Notes: a model not told the origin generated them from the letters alone. DNA of 64,000 nt from Salinilacustrithrix sp003476595 (GCA_963972525.1 CAXAUZ010000016.1:41719-105718); one strand, 5' to 3'. Shown: positions 34,507-43,949, counted from the stretch's first letter. Translations and numbers: made by a program.

Positions 34507-36999
34507 ATGGCCGCCCCGGGCCCGGACGTAGGATCCCCGTCGGTGACCACGGCCGACTCCCTGCTGGACGAGCTGGACGCCGTCGCCGGGTCGTTCGCGC
34601 TGCACCTGCGCACCCGGGACGTCGCACGGGGCGTCGACGTCCTGCGTCAGGTCGCCGACGCCGTCCGCAGCACCGTCCGCGACGGCGTGGTCCCCCCTCG
34701 CACGTCGCCGGTCGCTCCCCTGCCCGACGGGCCGATCGTGCGCCTCGACGACCTGCCCACCGACCCGCTCACCCGCCGGCGCGTGGGCGACATCGTGGAC
34801 GACCTGGTCGCCGAGGCCGGCTTCGAGCGCGGTGCCGCCGTCCTGTGCGAGGTGGACGGCCTGGCCGACCTCGACGACTGCCCCCGCGCCGTCGTGCTGC
34901 GCCTCTTCCCGAGCCCGCGGGGCAGCGCCGGCCACCTCCCCGCCGGCTGGATCGACCTCGCCGCCGAGTGGGTGTTCGGCGACCAGGACCCCGAGACCGT
35001 GGTCCGGCTCCGGGTGCTCGGCGTCGAGGCGTCGGTGATGGCCAAGGAGGCAGCGGGCATCCTGCACGGCTGCGCCCGGGCGCGCGCGTGGTGCGACGTC
35101 GTCACCGGCGACGTGGCCGGGCGCGTCCGCACGGCCTCGATCAGCTTCGGCGTCGCCCCCCACGTCGCCGTGGCGGCCGGTGGGCCGCGCTGCGACGACG
35201 CCGGGCTGCTCGCCCGCTTCGAGCTCCTGGCCGACGTGGCGCGCGACCACGCCGCACCCGCGCCCCGCGGACGGGCCGAGGACCGCGTCGCGTACGCCTG
35301 CCTCGACTTCGAGGAGACGTTCGGCGACCTCGGCACCGGCCTGTCGGGCGCGCCCTGGACCGACGAGTCGGGGGCGTCGCCGAACCGGGTGGCCGGCCGC
35401 CTGGTGGATCGACGGATCCCCGAGGTGTTCGCCTTCCAGGTGCTCGGCCCCGGACACGTCGCGACGCTCGGCGACGAGGGCCGGGACCTGCGCCCCATCG
35501 GTGAGGACCGGTGGGAGCTGGCGCTGGGCGACCCGGAGGACTGGCTACCGGCGACGGCGCTGCGCGACGAGGTCCGGCGCGAGGGCTGGCAGCTGCTCGC
35601 GCCGCTGCTCGTGCGCGACGCCGACCTCGACGACGAGCTGGCCGACGCGGGCGCCTCGGCCGACCCCACCGCTCCAGCCGGCAGCGAAGCCGGAGATGGC
35701 GCCTGGACCACCGGGCTGCCCGATCTGTCGACGATCGTGATCGAGCCGCACTCCCACCCACGTCGGGGCAGCCGGCTCTCCGTGCTGGAGCTGGCCGCCT
35801 GGCTGGCGGGCGAGCCGCACTCCGACGATCCGGCCAACGTCGCGCCGGTGCTGCGCGTCTACGCGCGGGAGCTGGCCGCCGGCATCGACGACCCGCTGCG
35901 CCAGACCCTGCGGGACCGAGGGTCGCGCCTGGCCGCGACCGGCGGCGCCGACGCCGCCATCGAGCAGCGGCGGTCCTGGGTGCTGGCCGACCGGCTGCTC
36001 CGCCTCCACGCGTCGGCGTGGCTGGGCGCCGCGGGCCTCAGCGAATCAGCCGATCGCCTCCGCACGCTGGAGTCGATCGCCACCGACACCCAGCTGGTCC
36101 GGGGCGTGCACCTGCTCGGCAACGCGATCGGCACCGCCAGCCGGCGTCTGGAGACCACCCGCGCCATCGCCGGCGAGCGCGCCGACCTCGTGGATGCGCT
36201 GGCCTGGGAGATCTGGGAGGACGTCTGCCAGCGCTCGGGTGGGGCTGCCATCGCCGAGGCCGTGGTCCACGGGGTGCCCGGCTCGCTGACCTTCGCCACC
36301 GACCAGCGGGTGATGGAGCTGTCGAGGGATCCGGACCACCGCGTCGAGGTCGAGGCCTCGACCCGAGGGCTCGGCGACGAGGTCTGGTCCACGGCACTGG
36401 CCGAGGTCGCGGCGATGGCGTGGCGCACCGGTTGGGCGGCAGCGGAGGCCTTCGTGCACCACGAGTCCACGTTCTCCGTGCGGACGACGCTGCGCCGCAC
36501 CCTCCAGGAGATCCTGGCCGACGACGACGACATCGCCCTCGACATGCTGCTCGACGACATCGACACGACCGCCCGCGACACGATCGCCCGGCTGCTGCTC
36601 GTGGGCGACGACGAGAGCGACTACTGGGACAAGGCGATGGCGGCGTGCGCCGGCGTCGACGGCGGGCAGGACTGGTTGCGGGCCGTGGAGGAGACCCGGG
36701 CGGTGCTCGGCCCCTTGCTGTGCGACGAGGCGATCCAGATGGCTCGGGACCAGGTCGGCGAGTGGGCGGCCCGGGCGCCCGAGCTGGTCAGCCGCGCCGT
36801 CGTGGCGTCGGTGACGCGGGAGGCGTGCAGCATCGCCGGTCGCGGGGTCATCGCGCGCGTCGCCGCCGAGGCCCTCGCCCGGGGTGCGAGCGAGCCCGAG
36901 GCCGAGATCGCAGCGCTGGACGCGGTGGCCGCGCTGACCGACTCCCTCGGCCAGGACGCCGTCACCGTGCTGGACGAGCTGATCGAGCTCGACGGGTAG
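34507..36999 (+). CDS. Unrecognised large soluble protein (818-830 residues)
   Basis: No family recognised. ATG 34507 gives 830 residues, GTG 34543 gives 818. No signal peptide or membrane helices are visible. The N-terminal third (to about residue 400) is mixed alpha/beta with a run like VFAFQVLGPGHVATLGDEGRD; a Pro/Ala/Asp linker near residue 390 separates it from a largely alpha-helical C-terminal half rich in Ala, Arg and acidic residues (AWLGAAGLSESADRLRTLE, LADDDDIALDMLLDDIDTTA). It is divergent from eno and convergent with mazG (3-bp gap). Codon use looks like that of the neighbours, so no sign of recent transfer. Confidence 0.7.
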   Translation: MAAPGPDVGSPSVTTADSLLDELDAVAGSFALHLRTRDVARGVDVLRQVADAVRSTVRDGVVPPRTSPVAPLPDGPIVRLDDLPTDPLTRRRVGDIVDDLVAEAGFERGAAVLCEVDGLADLDDCPRAVVLRLFPSPRGSAGHLPAGWIDLAAEWVFGDQDPETVVRLRVLGVEASVMAKEAAGILHGCARARAWCDVVTGDVAGRVRTASISFGVAPHVAVAAGGPRCDDAGLLARFELLADVARDHAAPAPRGRAEDRVAYACLDFEETFGDLGTGLSGAPWTDESGASPNRVAGRLVDRRIPEVFAFQVLGPGHVATLGDEGRDLRPIGEDRWELALGDPEDWLPATALRDEVRREGWQLLAPLLVRDADLDDELADAGASADPTAPAGSEAGDGAWTTGLPDLSTIVIEPHSHPRRGSRLSVLELAAWLAGEPHSDDPANVAPVLRVYARELAAGIDDPLRQTLRDRGSRLAATGGADAAIEQRRSWVLADRLLRLHASAWLGAAGLSESADRLRTLESIATDTQLVRGVHLLGNAIGTASRRLETTRAIAGERADLVDALAWEIWEDVCQRSGGAAIAEAVVHGVPGSLTFATDQRVMELSRDPDHRVEVEASTRGLGDEVWSTALAEVAAMAWRTGWAAAEAFVHHESTFSVRTTLRRTLQEILADDDDIALDMLLDDIDTTARDTIARLLLVGDDESDYWDKAMAACAGVDGGQDWLRAVEETRAVLGPLLCDEAIQMARDQVGEWAARAPELVSRAVVASVTREACSIAGRGVIARVAAEALARGASEPEAEIAALDAVAALTDSLGQDAVTVLDELIELDG

Positions 37000-37002
37000 G
37001 CG

Positions 37003-38319
37003 TCAGCCCTCGTCGGCTGCCTCGAGCTCCATGGCCGCGTCGCGGAGCCGGTCGGTGGCGGCGCGCAGCGCGGCCTCGGCGTCGATGCCCTGGGCGCGGG
37101 CGTGGGCCACCAGGGACAGCAGGGCGGTGCCGAGCTCACCGTCGGGATCGGCCGGTGCGGGCACCGGCGCGCCGATGCGCTCGGCCTTGGACAGCACCTT
37201 GTGGGCGTAGAGCAGCGACGGCAGCGCCTTCGGGATGCCGTCCATCACCGAACCCCGGCCCTTCTCCTCCCGCTTGATCTCCTCCCACGTCCGGGTGATC
37301 GAACCGTGGTCGTCGGCGGCGTCGCCGAACACGTGGGGGTGGCGTCGGTGGAGCTTGTCGTGGATGCCCCGGGCCACGTCGGCCAGGGTGAACGCCCCGG
37401 ACTCGGCCGCGATGGTGGCGTGGAAGACGACCTGGAAGAGCAGGTCGCCCAGCTCCTCCTCGAGGTCCTCGACGCCGTCGCCCGACTCCGGGTCGTAGGC
37501 CGCGATGGCCTCCACGACCTCGTAGGTCTCCTCCACCACGTACCGGGTGAGGCTCGCATGGGTCTGTTCCCGATCCCACGGGCACTGCTCGCGCAGCGTG
37601 CGCACCAGCTCGGTGAAGCGCACGAGCTCGGCGGCGACCGGCGTGGCGACCGCCGGGATGAACACGGAGGTGAGGTGGTCGGCCTCGACGGCGCGGTCGA
37701 GGTCGGCCCAGGCCACCTCGACCACGTGCTGGTCGGGCAGGCCGAGGCGCTGCAGGACGACGGCGGACTCGGGCTCGTCGTCCTCGAAGGCCAGCTTCAG
37801 GTCCGAGAGCACGTGGTTGGCGTGGCAGTGGGCGACCAGGAGCGGGCCGGGCGCACCCGCAGCGTCGATCGCGAAGCGGTGGCCGTCGACGAGCCGGACG
37901 CCGGCCTCGACCGGGTCCACGCCGAGGTGGGCCCAGGCGAGGTCCAGGAAGGACATGCCCGGCACGAGCTCGACCTCGACGCGCTCGTCGCCGAGCAGTG
38001 CGGCGACCGCGCGCTCGAGGACGTGGGGTGAGCCGGGCACGGCGTAGGCGACCTCGCCGTGGCGGGCCGCTGCGGCGACGAGGTCCTCCACGATGGCGGC
38101 GTAGACGTCGTCGAAGGTGGCCGCCGACTCGTAGTGGTGGTCGAAGGACGGATCCGCCGACCACGGTCCGGCTGCCGGGTGGCGGTGGGTGCGGAGGAAC
38201 CGGACGGGCGCGGCGGCGAGCCGGGCAGCGGCGCCGACGGTGGTGAGGTCGGGTCCGGCCGGGCCGAGGCCGACCACCGCGACGCGGGGCCGGGCCGACC
38301 GGGGGGCCGGGCCAGCCAC
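37003..38319 (-). CDS. mazG: Tetrapyrrole methylase-MazG nucleotide pyrophosphohydrolase fusion (YabN-like)
   Basis: 438 residues. Residues about 10-215 form a tetrapyrrole (SAM) methylase-like domain starting VAVVGLGPAGPDLTT and continuing with VAYAVPGSPHVLERAV; residues about 225-435 are MazG, with the metal-binding EETYEVVEAI and EELGDLLFQVVFHA helices and the KLHRRHPHVFGD motif. MazG hydrolyses NTPs to NMPs and PPi, and clears aberrant nucleotides. The methylase-like half has no assigned substrate in this fusion. The GTG start is 3 bp after the surA-like lipoprotein gene. Its place between mfd and eno matches mycobacteria. Confidence 0.93.
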   Translation of the reverse strand: MAGPAPRSARPRVAVVGLGPAGPDLTTVGAAARLAAAPVRFLRTHRHPAAGPWSADPSFDHHYESAATFDDVYAAIVEDLVAAAARHGEVAYAVPGSPHVLERAVAALLGDERVEVELVPGMSFLDLAWAHLGVDPVEAGVRLVDGHRFAIDAAGAPGPLLVAHCHANHVLSDLKLAFEDDEPESAVVLQRLGLPDQHVVEVAWADLDRAVEADHLTSVFIPAVATPVAAELVRFTELVRTLREQCPWDREQTHASLTRYVVEETYEVVEAIAAYDPESGDGVEDLEEELGDLLFQVVFHATIAAESGAFTLADVARGIHDKLHRRHPHVFGDAADDHGSITRTWEEIKREEKGRGSVMDGIPKALPSLLYAHKVLSKAERIGAPVPAPADPDGELGTALLSLVAHARAQGIDAEAALRAATDRLRDAAMELEAADEG

Positions 38320-38322
38320 GGC

Positions 38323-38994
38323 TCAGGCTCCGGTGAGCGGGGCCGGGCGGGGGCCGACCGGGCCGACGACCTGGACGATGCCGCCCTGCAGCACCTCGGT
38401 GGTCCCGAACTTCGGGTTCACCGACACCTCGGGGGCCTCGACGCCGAGCTGGAGGGGGAACGGCAGCCGCTCCTGGAAGGCGAGGTCGGTGGCGAGGCGC
38501 CGACGGAAGTCGTCGGGGTACTCGCCGAAGATCCGCTGGCCGTCGGGGCCGGTGAACTGCTGGTCGAGCTGGGCGATGATGCCGTCGATCTCGCCGTCGT
38601 CCGGGTCGGCGAGCGCCTCGCCGCTGACGCCGGCGGCGGCCAGGTCGACCTCGTTGTCGGCGGCGAGGTCCCGGGCGTCGGCCAGCATGGTGCGGGCCTG
38701 CTCGGAAACGATGCGGTGGGAGAGCACGAAGGACACCAGCGCCGAGGCCCGGCGGCCCTCGCTGCCGATGTCGGGCACGCCGATGGCCTGGAGCATGGCC
38801 GGGTTCGCCGCCCACTCCTCGACCTCGGCGGCGAGGTCGCTGCTCGACACGGTGGTGTCGCCCACCGTGGCTGCCGGCGTGCCCCCGATGGTGGGGCCAC
38901 CGAGCTCGCCGTCACCGGCGCAGGCGCCGGCGACCAGGCTCAGCGCGAGCAGCGCCAGGGCGGGCAGGAGGCGGGGGCGGCGGGTGGTGCGCAC
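38323..38994 (-). CDS. SurA N-terminal-like lipoprotein (foldase-like, no PPIase domain)
   Basis: 223 residues from GTG 38994. The frame is open to 39075, but the extra codons cover the arm of a hairpin behind mfd, so I prefer the GTG directly before the signal peptide. Signal: RRPRLLPALALLALSLVAGAC with a lipidated Cys at 25. The mature part resembles SurA N-terminal domains (VGDTTVSSSDLAAEVEEW and a helical middle) and ends with VNPKFGTTEVLQGG. The parvulin catalytic domain is absent. Such lipoproteins commonly lie between mfd and mazG in actinobacteria. Probable extracytoplasmic chaperone (inference). Confidence 0.8.
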   Translation of the reverse strand: MRTTRRPRLLPALALLALSLVAGACAGDGELGGPTIGGTPAATVGDTTVSSSDLAAEVEEWAANPAMLQAIGVPDIGSEGRRASALVSFVLSHRIVSEQARTMLADARDLAADNEVDLAAAGVSGEALADPDDGEIDGIIAQLDQQFTGPDGQRIFGEYPDDFRRRLATDLAFQERLPFPLQLGVEAPEVSVNPKFGTTEVLQGGIVQVVGPVGPRPAPLTGA

Positions 38995-39040
38995 GATCGC
39001 CGATGCTAGGAGCCGCGCCCGGTGGAGCGTGAACCGCCGG

Positions 39041-39088
39041 TTCTGGCCTACATCGATGACCGCATGGCGGGACATCCGTAGGCCAGAA
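39041..39088 (-). terminator. Hairpin downstream of mfd
   Basis: TTCTGGCCTAC (39041-39051) pairs perfectly with GTAGGCCAGAA (39078-39088) across a 26-base loop, 9 bp beyond the mfd stop. Confidence 0.6.
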
Positions 39089-39096
39089 CGAGAGGG

Positions 39097-42000
39097 CTAC
39101 TCGGGTGGGAGGAGGTGGCGCAGGAAGGTGACGAGGTCGGCGGTCGGGTCCGAGCCCTTGGCCATCGGGACCTCGAGCAGGCCGGTGTCGGGCTTGTGGA
39201 TCGCCTTGGGGGCGATGCGCTTGAGGCGGGTCTGCTGGCTGGCCTTGAGCGGGACCGGGCTGAGGCGGGCCTTGTACGCCGGGCCCATGAACCCGTCGCC
39301 GGTGACGACGGTGACCTCGGTGACGCCCACCCGATGGCACTCGGCGCGCAGCCGGGCGACCGACAGCAGGGCCTTGGCCGGATCGGGGATGGGGCCGTAG
39401 CGGTCCTCCCACTCCCGGGCGATGTCGTCGACCTCGGCGTCGGTCGTGACCGCGGCGAGGCGCCGGTACGCCTCGAGGCGCAGCTCCTCGCGCTCGACGT
39501 AGGCAGGTGGCAGGTGGGCGGGCTCGAGGGTCTCGATCTTGACCTCGGCCGGCTCGCGCACCGGCTCGCCCTTCAGCTCGGCGACCGCCTCGGTGACCAT
39601 CTGGCAGTAGAGGTCGTAGCCGACGGCGGCGATGTGACCGGACTGCCCGGTGCCGAGCAGGTTGCCCGCGCCGCGGATCTCGAGGTCGCGCATGGCGATC
39701 TTGAAGCCCGAGCCCAGCTCGGTGGACTCGCCGATGGTGCGGAGCCGCTCGTAGGCCTCCTCGGACAGCACCATGTCCTGGGGGTGGAAGAGGTAGGCGT
39801 AGGCCCGGCTGCCGGAGCGGCCGACGCGCCCTCGGATCTGGTGCAGCTGGCCGAGGCCGAGCAGGTCGGCCCGCTCGACCACGAGCGTGTTCACCGTCGG
39901 CATGTCGATGCCCGACTCGATGATCGTCGTGCAGACGAGGACGTCGAAGCGGCCCTCCCAGAAGTCGATGACCACCTGCTCGAGGGTGCCCTCGTCCATC
40001 TGGCCGTGCGCCACCGCGATGCGCGCCTCGGGCACGATCTCTCGCAGCTCCTCGGCCTTCTGATCGATGTCGCGCACCCGGTTGTGGACGTAGAAGACCT
40101 GGCCCTCGCGGAGCAGCTCGCGGCGGATGGCCTCGGCGACGGCCCGCTCGTCGAACTCGCCGACGTAGGTGAGGATCGGCTGGCGGTCGGCCGGCGGGGT
40201 CTCGAGCAGGCTCATGTCGCGGATGCCGGTGAGGCTCATCTCGAGCGTGCGCGGGATGGGCGTGGCGGTGAGGGTGAGCACGTCGACGTCGTGCTTGAAC
40301 TCCTTGATCCGCTCCTTGTGCTTCACGCCGAAGCGCTGCTCCTCGTCGACCACGAGGAGCCCGAGGTCGTGGAAGGAGACGTCCTTGTTCAGCAGGCGGT
40401 GCGTGCCGACCACGATGTCGACGGCCCCCGTGCGGCAGCCCTCCATGACCGCCTTGGCCTGGCCGGCGGTGAGGAACCGCGACAGCACCTCGACCCGCAC
40501 CGGGTAGTCGGCGAAGCGCTCGGAGAAGGTCTGGAAGTGCTGCTGGGCGAGCAGCGTGGTGGGCACGAGCACGGCGACCTGCTTGCCGTCCTGGACCGCC
40601 TTGAACACGGCCCGGAGGGCGACCTCGGTCTTGCCGAAGCCGACGTCGCCGACGACGAGGCGGTCCATCGGCGCCTCGATCTCCATGTCGCCCTTGATCT
40701 CCTCGACGGCGCGGAGCTGGTCGGGCGTGGGCTCGTAGGGGAAGGCGTCCTCGAACTGCTGCTGCCAGGGGGTGTCCCCCGCGAACGCATGACCGCCGGC
40801 CGCCAGGCGCTTCTGGTAGAGCACCACCAGCTCCTGGGCGATCTCGTTGACCACGCTGCGGACGCGGGCCTTGGTCTTGGACCAGGCATCGCCCCCGAGG
40901 CGGGTGAGCGAGGGGGCGTCGCCACCGGTGTAGTGGCGGACGGCGTCGATCTGGTCCGACGGCACGTAGAGCTTGTCGCCGTCGCGGTACTCGAGCAGCA
41001 GGTAGTCGCGCTCGACACCGGCGATGGCGCGCTTGACCATGCCGCCGTAGCGGGCGACGCCGTGCTGGTGGTGCACGACGTGGTCACCGGCCTGGAGGTC
41101 GTCGAAGAACTTCTGGGCGTCGCGGCGACGGCGCTTGGCCTTGCGGTGGCTGCGGCGTCGGCCGGTGAGGTCGGACTCGGCCAGCAGCGCCAGGCGGACG
41201 CCCGGCAGGATGCAGCCCCGCTCCAGCGGCGCGACGACGATCTCGGCCTCGACCCCGGCTTCGGAGACCAGCTCGCGCAGGCGGGCGGCCGAGCCCTCGC
41301 CGTCGGCGGCGATGACGATGCGGTAGCCGTCGGCGCGCAGGTCGCGCAGCTGGGCCCGCCGGCGGTCCTCGTCGCCGGACGCGACCTGGAACGTCATCGC
41401 CTGCACGGTCGGGGTGTCCGGGCCCTCGGGCGAGGTGGTCAGGTGCCAGGTGGCGGCGGTGGCGTGCGACAGCACCCGCTCGAAGGGCAGGTGGAGCGGC
41501 GGGAAGTCATGGGCCTCGCCGTCGGACACCGCGCCCCAGGTCTTGGCCAGGGTCTGGGCGAGGTCGGCCTCCTCGGCGAGGAAGTCGGCGGCGCGGTCGC
41601 GCATCCGGCGGGGCTCGACCAGCAGGATCTGGGCGTCCTCGGGCAGGAGGTCGGCCAGCACCCGCTTCTCCGGCGCCAGCCACGGCAGCCAGGACTCCAT
41701 CCCGTCGAAGAGCTGGCCCTCGGCGATGCGCTCCCACTGCTCCCGGCCCCACGGTTCGCGCGCGATGAGACCCTCGGCCCGCTCCCGCACCGCGGCGCTG
41801 GGGAGCAGCTCGCGGCAGGGCAGGATCTCCACCGCGTCGACGTCGTCGGTGGTGCGCTGGTCGGTGACCGAGAACTCGGTGAGGCGGTCGACCTCGTCGC
41901 CCCACAGGTCGATGCGCACGGGGCGGTCGGCGGTGGCGGGGAACACGTCGACGATGGAGCCGCGGACGGCGACCTCGCCGCGGTGCTCGACCTGGTACTC

Positions 42001-42528
42001 GCGCCGGTAGCCGAACTCGACGAGGCTGGTGACCAGCCCCTCGATGTCGACCTCGTCGCCCTTGGTGATGCAGACCGGCTCGATGTTCTCGACGCCGGGG
42101 GCGAGGCGCTGGATCAGTGCCCGCACGGACGTCACCACCACGTCGGGCAGCTGGGCGGGATCGTCGCGGCCGGCGCCGAGGCGGTGCAGGGTCTTGAGCC
42201 GACGACCCATGGTCTCGATGGCCGGGCTGACCCGCTCGAAGGGCAGGGTCTCCCACGCCGGGAAGTGCTCGACGGCGTCGGCGCCGAGCAGCGCCTGCAG
42301 GTCGTTGACCAGCCGCTCGGCGTCGGCCGTGGCTGCGGTGGCGACCACGATGGGGCGCCGCGTGGAGCGGGCCGCCAGGCCGGCGACCACCAGGGCGCGC
42401 GCCGGTTCCGGCACCGCCAGCACCGCGTCCTTGCGGCCGAGGACGGCCAGCAGCCCGGGCTCGTCCCGGGCGACGGTGGGGAGGTGCCGCAGGTCGTCCG
42501 TGGGGGCGAGCGACGGGGCGGCGGTCAC
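39097..42528 (-). CDS. mfd: Transcription-repair coupling factor
   Basis: Removes RNA polymerase stalled at DNA lesions and recruits UvrA. 1143 residues, full length. Domains in order: UvrB-like N-terminal region (to about 350), the RNA polymerase interaction CarD/TRCF domain (about 490-580; LQAGDHVVHHQHGVARYGG), RecG-like translocase with Walker A GDVGFGKTEVALRA and the DEEQ box VVDEEQRFGV, helicase C domain with RGRVGRSGSRAYAYL, and the C-terminal TRCF domain. GTG start. In the conserved order pth-mfd-surA-mazG-eno. Confidence 0.97.
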   Translation of the reverse strand: MTAAPSLAPTDDLRHLPTVARDEPGLLAVLGRKDAVLAVPEPARALVVAGLAARSTRRPIVVATAATADAERLVNDLQALLGADAVEHFPAWETLPFERVSPAIETMGRRLKTLHRLGAGRDDPAQLPDVVVTSVRALIQRLAPGVENIEPVCITKGDEVDIEGLVTSLVEFGYRREYQVEHRGEVAVRGSIVDVFPATADRPVRIDLWGDEVDRLTEFSVTDQRTTDDVDAVEILPCRELLPSAAVRERAEGLIAREPWGREQWERIAEGQLFDGMESWLPWLAPEKRVLADLLPEDAQILLVEPRRMRDRAADFLAEEADLAQTLAKTWGAVSDGEAHDFPPLHLPFERVLSHATAATWHLTTSPEGPDTPTVQAMTFQVASGDEDRRRAQLRDLRADGYRIVIAADGEGSAARLRELVSEAGVEAEIVVAPLERGCILPGVRLALLAESDLTGRRRSHRKAKRRRRDAQKFFDDLQAGDHVVHHQHGVARYGGMVKRAIAGVERDYLLLEYRDGDKLYVPSDQIDAVRHYTGGDAPSLTRLGGDAWSKTKARVRSVVNEIAQELVVLYQKRLAAGGHAFAGDTPWQQQFEDAFPYEPTPDQLRAVEEIKGDMEIEAPMDRLVVGDVGFGKTEVALRAVFKAVQDGKQVAVLVPTTLLAQQHFQTFSERFADYPVRVEVLSRFLTAGQAKAVMEGCRTGAVDIVVGTHRLLNKDVSFHDLGLLVVDEEQRFGVKHKERIKEFKHDVDVLTLTATPIPRTLEMSLTGIRDMSLLETPPADRQPILTYVGEFDERAVAEAIRRELLREGQVFYVHNRVRDIDQKAEELREIVPEARIAVAHGQMDEGTLEQVVIDFWEGRFDVLVCTTIIESGIDMPTVNTLVVERADLLGLGQLHQIRGRVGRSGSRAYAYLFHPQDMVLSEEAYERLRTIGESTELGSGFKIAMRDLEIRGAGNLLGTGQSGHIAAVGYDLYCQMVTEAVAELKGEPVREPAEVKIETLEPAHLPPAYVEREELRLEAYRRLAAVTTDAEVDDIAREWEDRYGPIPDPAKALLSVARLRAECHRVGVTEVTVVTGDGFMGPAYKARLSPVPLKASQQTRLKRIAPKAIHKPDTGLLEVPMAKGSDPTADLVTFLRHLLPPE

Positions 42529-42578
42529 TCGCCCGAGGCTATCCGGGCCGACGAGCGACTCATTCCTTGCGCGCGATG

Positions 42579-42594
42579 CGACCGTGCACGGTCG
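42579..42594 (-). terminator. Palindromic hairpin 3' of pth
   Basis: CGACCGTGCACGGTCG (42579-42594) is a perfect palindrome, flanked by TTGCGCGCG and CGCGCGCGAA which extend the stem with a slip. It lies between the pth stop and the mfd start on the minus strand. Confidence 0.6.
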
Positions 42595-42615
42595 ACCCGC
42601 GCGCGAAGAACGGAG

Positions 42616-43242
42616 CTAGTCCTTGCGGTTGTAGCGCTCCATGGCCCGGTCGATGCCGTCGGCGAGGATCAGCTCGACGGCGTCGGCGGCCTCGGCGATG
42701 CACACGTCGAGCTCCTCGCGCTCGCGCTTGCCCGGCTTGCGCAGCACGTGGTCGGCGCCCTGCTGGCTGCTCGGCGGCTTGTCGACACCGATGCGGATGC
42801 GGAGGAACTCGTCGGTCTGCAGGTTGGCCTTGATGGACCGCAAGCCCTTGTTGCCGGCCAGGCCGCCGCCCGCCTTCACCTTGAGCCGGCCGACGGGCAG
42901 GTCGAGCTCGTCGTGGACGACCACGACCTTGCCCGGGTCGTCGATCCCGTGGCGCAGGACCAGGGCCCGGGCGGCTCGGCCCGCCTCGTTGTAGTACGTG
43001 GTCGGGAACGCCACCACGAGGCGGCGCATGGTGGGCGCCGGTCGCAGCTCGGCGACCTCGGCGTGCTCCTTGCGCGAGTGCGCGAGGCGCTCGCCGTTGC
43101 GGTCCGCCAGCAGCGCGACGCAGTCGGCGCCCACGTTGTGGCGGGTGCGTGCGTACTGGAGCCCCGGGTTGCCGAGGCCGATCACCAACAGGTCCGCGGG
43201 GGTGCCCCGCCGGTCGGCGGCCTCGGCGAACGGGTTGCTCAG
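42616..43242 (-). CDS. pth: Peptidyl-tRNA hydrolase (probable CTG start)
   Basis: Recycles peptidyl-tRNAs dropped by ribosomes. The core GLGNPGLQYARTRHNVG with catalytic His, the TTYYNEAGRAA segment, VVVHDELDLPVG and GGLAGNKGLRSI are intact. A TTG at 43188 gives 190 residues beginning just two residues before the first core strand. A CTG at 43242, overlapping the rplY stop as CTGA, gives 208 residues and adds SNPFAEAADRRGTPADLL, which looks like a genuine N-terminal extension, so I prefer it. Either way it is coupled to rplY, as in mycobacteria. Confidence 0.93.
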   Translation of the reverse strand: MSNPFAEAADRRGTPADLLVIGLGNPGLQYARTRHNVGADCVALLADRNGERLAHSRKEHAEVAELRPAPTMRRLVVAFPTTYYNEAGRAARALVLRHGIDDPGKVVVVHDELDLPVGRLKVKAGGGLAGNKGLRSIKANLQTDEFLRIRIGVDKPPSSQQGADHVLRKPGKREREELDVCIAEAADAVELILADGIDRAMERYNRKD

Positions 43243-43949
43243 GCTTCCTCGCCGCCCTCGTCGGCGGACGCCTCGGCGTCGGCACCGCCTTCGGCCTCGG
43301 CACCGTCCTCGCCCTCGGCGTCCTCGCCCTCGGTGGGCTCGTCCACGTCGCCGGCGACCTCTTCGACGTCGGCCAGCAGCTCCTCTTCGGACATGGGCAC
43401 GGACGCGACCACGACAGCGTCCTCGGGATCGGTGAGCAGCTCGACCCCGTCGGGCAGCTCGATCTGGCCGGCCCGGATGGGCTCGTCCACCGAGAGCGGG
43501 GCCAGGTCGACCAGGAACTCGTTCGGGATGGTGCCCGGCTTGGCCGAGACCTCGAGCATGAACAGGTTCTGGTCGATGACCAGGCCCTTGAGGTGGTCGT
43601 CCTCGCTGTCGGCGAGCACGATCGGCACCTCGACGTCGATGGTCTTGTTGACGTCGATGAGGATGAAGTCCACGTGGGTGACGTCACGGCGCACCGGGTG
43701 GCGCTGCATGTCGTAGACCATCGTCAGCTTCTTCTCGCCGTCGACGTCGAGGTCGATGAGGGCGTTCATGCCGGCATCGGTGACCAGGGCAGCACGCAGC
43801 TCGCTCCACTCCACGGCGATGGGCTTGGGCTCGGTGTCGAGGCCGTAGACGACCGCCGGGATCTTGCCCTCGGCGCGGAGGCGGCGCGAGGAGCGGGAGC
43901 CGGTGGGGCGCCCGGTCTCGGCCGTGAGGATGATCTGGTCTGCTGCCAT
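43239..43949 (-). CDS. rplY: Ribosomal protein bL25, CTC form
   Basis: Binds 5S rRNA in the large ribosomal subunit. 236 residues: N-terminal L25 domain (RLRAEGKIPAVVYG) followed by the TL5/CTC beta domain (VEVPIVLADS ... NEFLVDLAPLSVDEPIRAG) and an unusually acidic Glu/Asp/Ala tail (about residues 190-236). The ATG at 43949 (MAADQIILTAE) is the family start; an upstream ATG in frame is unlikely. It lies downstream of prs with 83 bp between them. Confidence 0.95.
   Translation of the reverse strand: MAADQIILTAETGRPTGSRSSRRLRAEGKIPAVVYGLDTEPKPIAVEWSELRAALVTDAGMNALIDLDVDGEKKLTMVYDMQRHPVRRDVTHVDFILIDVNKTIDVEVPIVLADSEDDHLKGLVIDQNLFMLEVSAKPGTIPNEFLVDLAPLSVDEPIRAGQIELPDGVELLTDPEDAVVVASVPMSEEELLADVEEVAGDVDEPTEGEDAEGEDGAEAEGGADAEASADEGGEEA

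Noticed and set aside
38995..39075. Longer N-terminus (ATG 39075) for the SurA-like lipoprotein
   Set aside because: It would cover the mfd hairpin arm and place the signal peptide about 30 residues inside the protein.
39115..43716. A 1533-codon open frame on the plus strand across mfd, pth and rplY
   Set aside because: It is antisense to three clear genes and shows low-complexity Leu/Gly/Asp/His composition with no motif.
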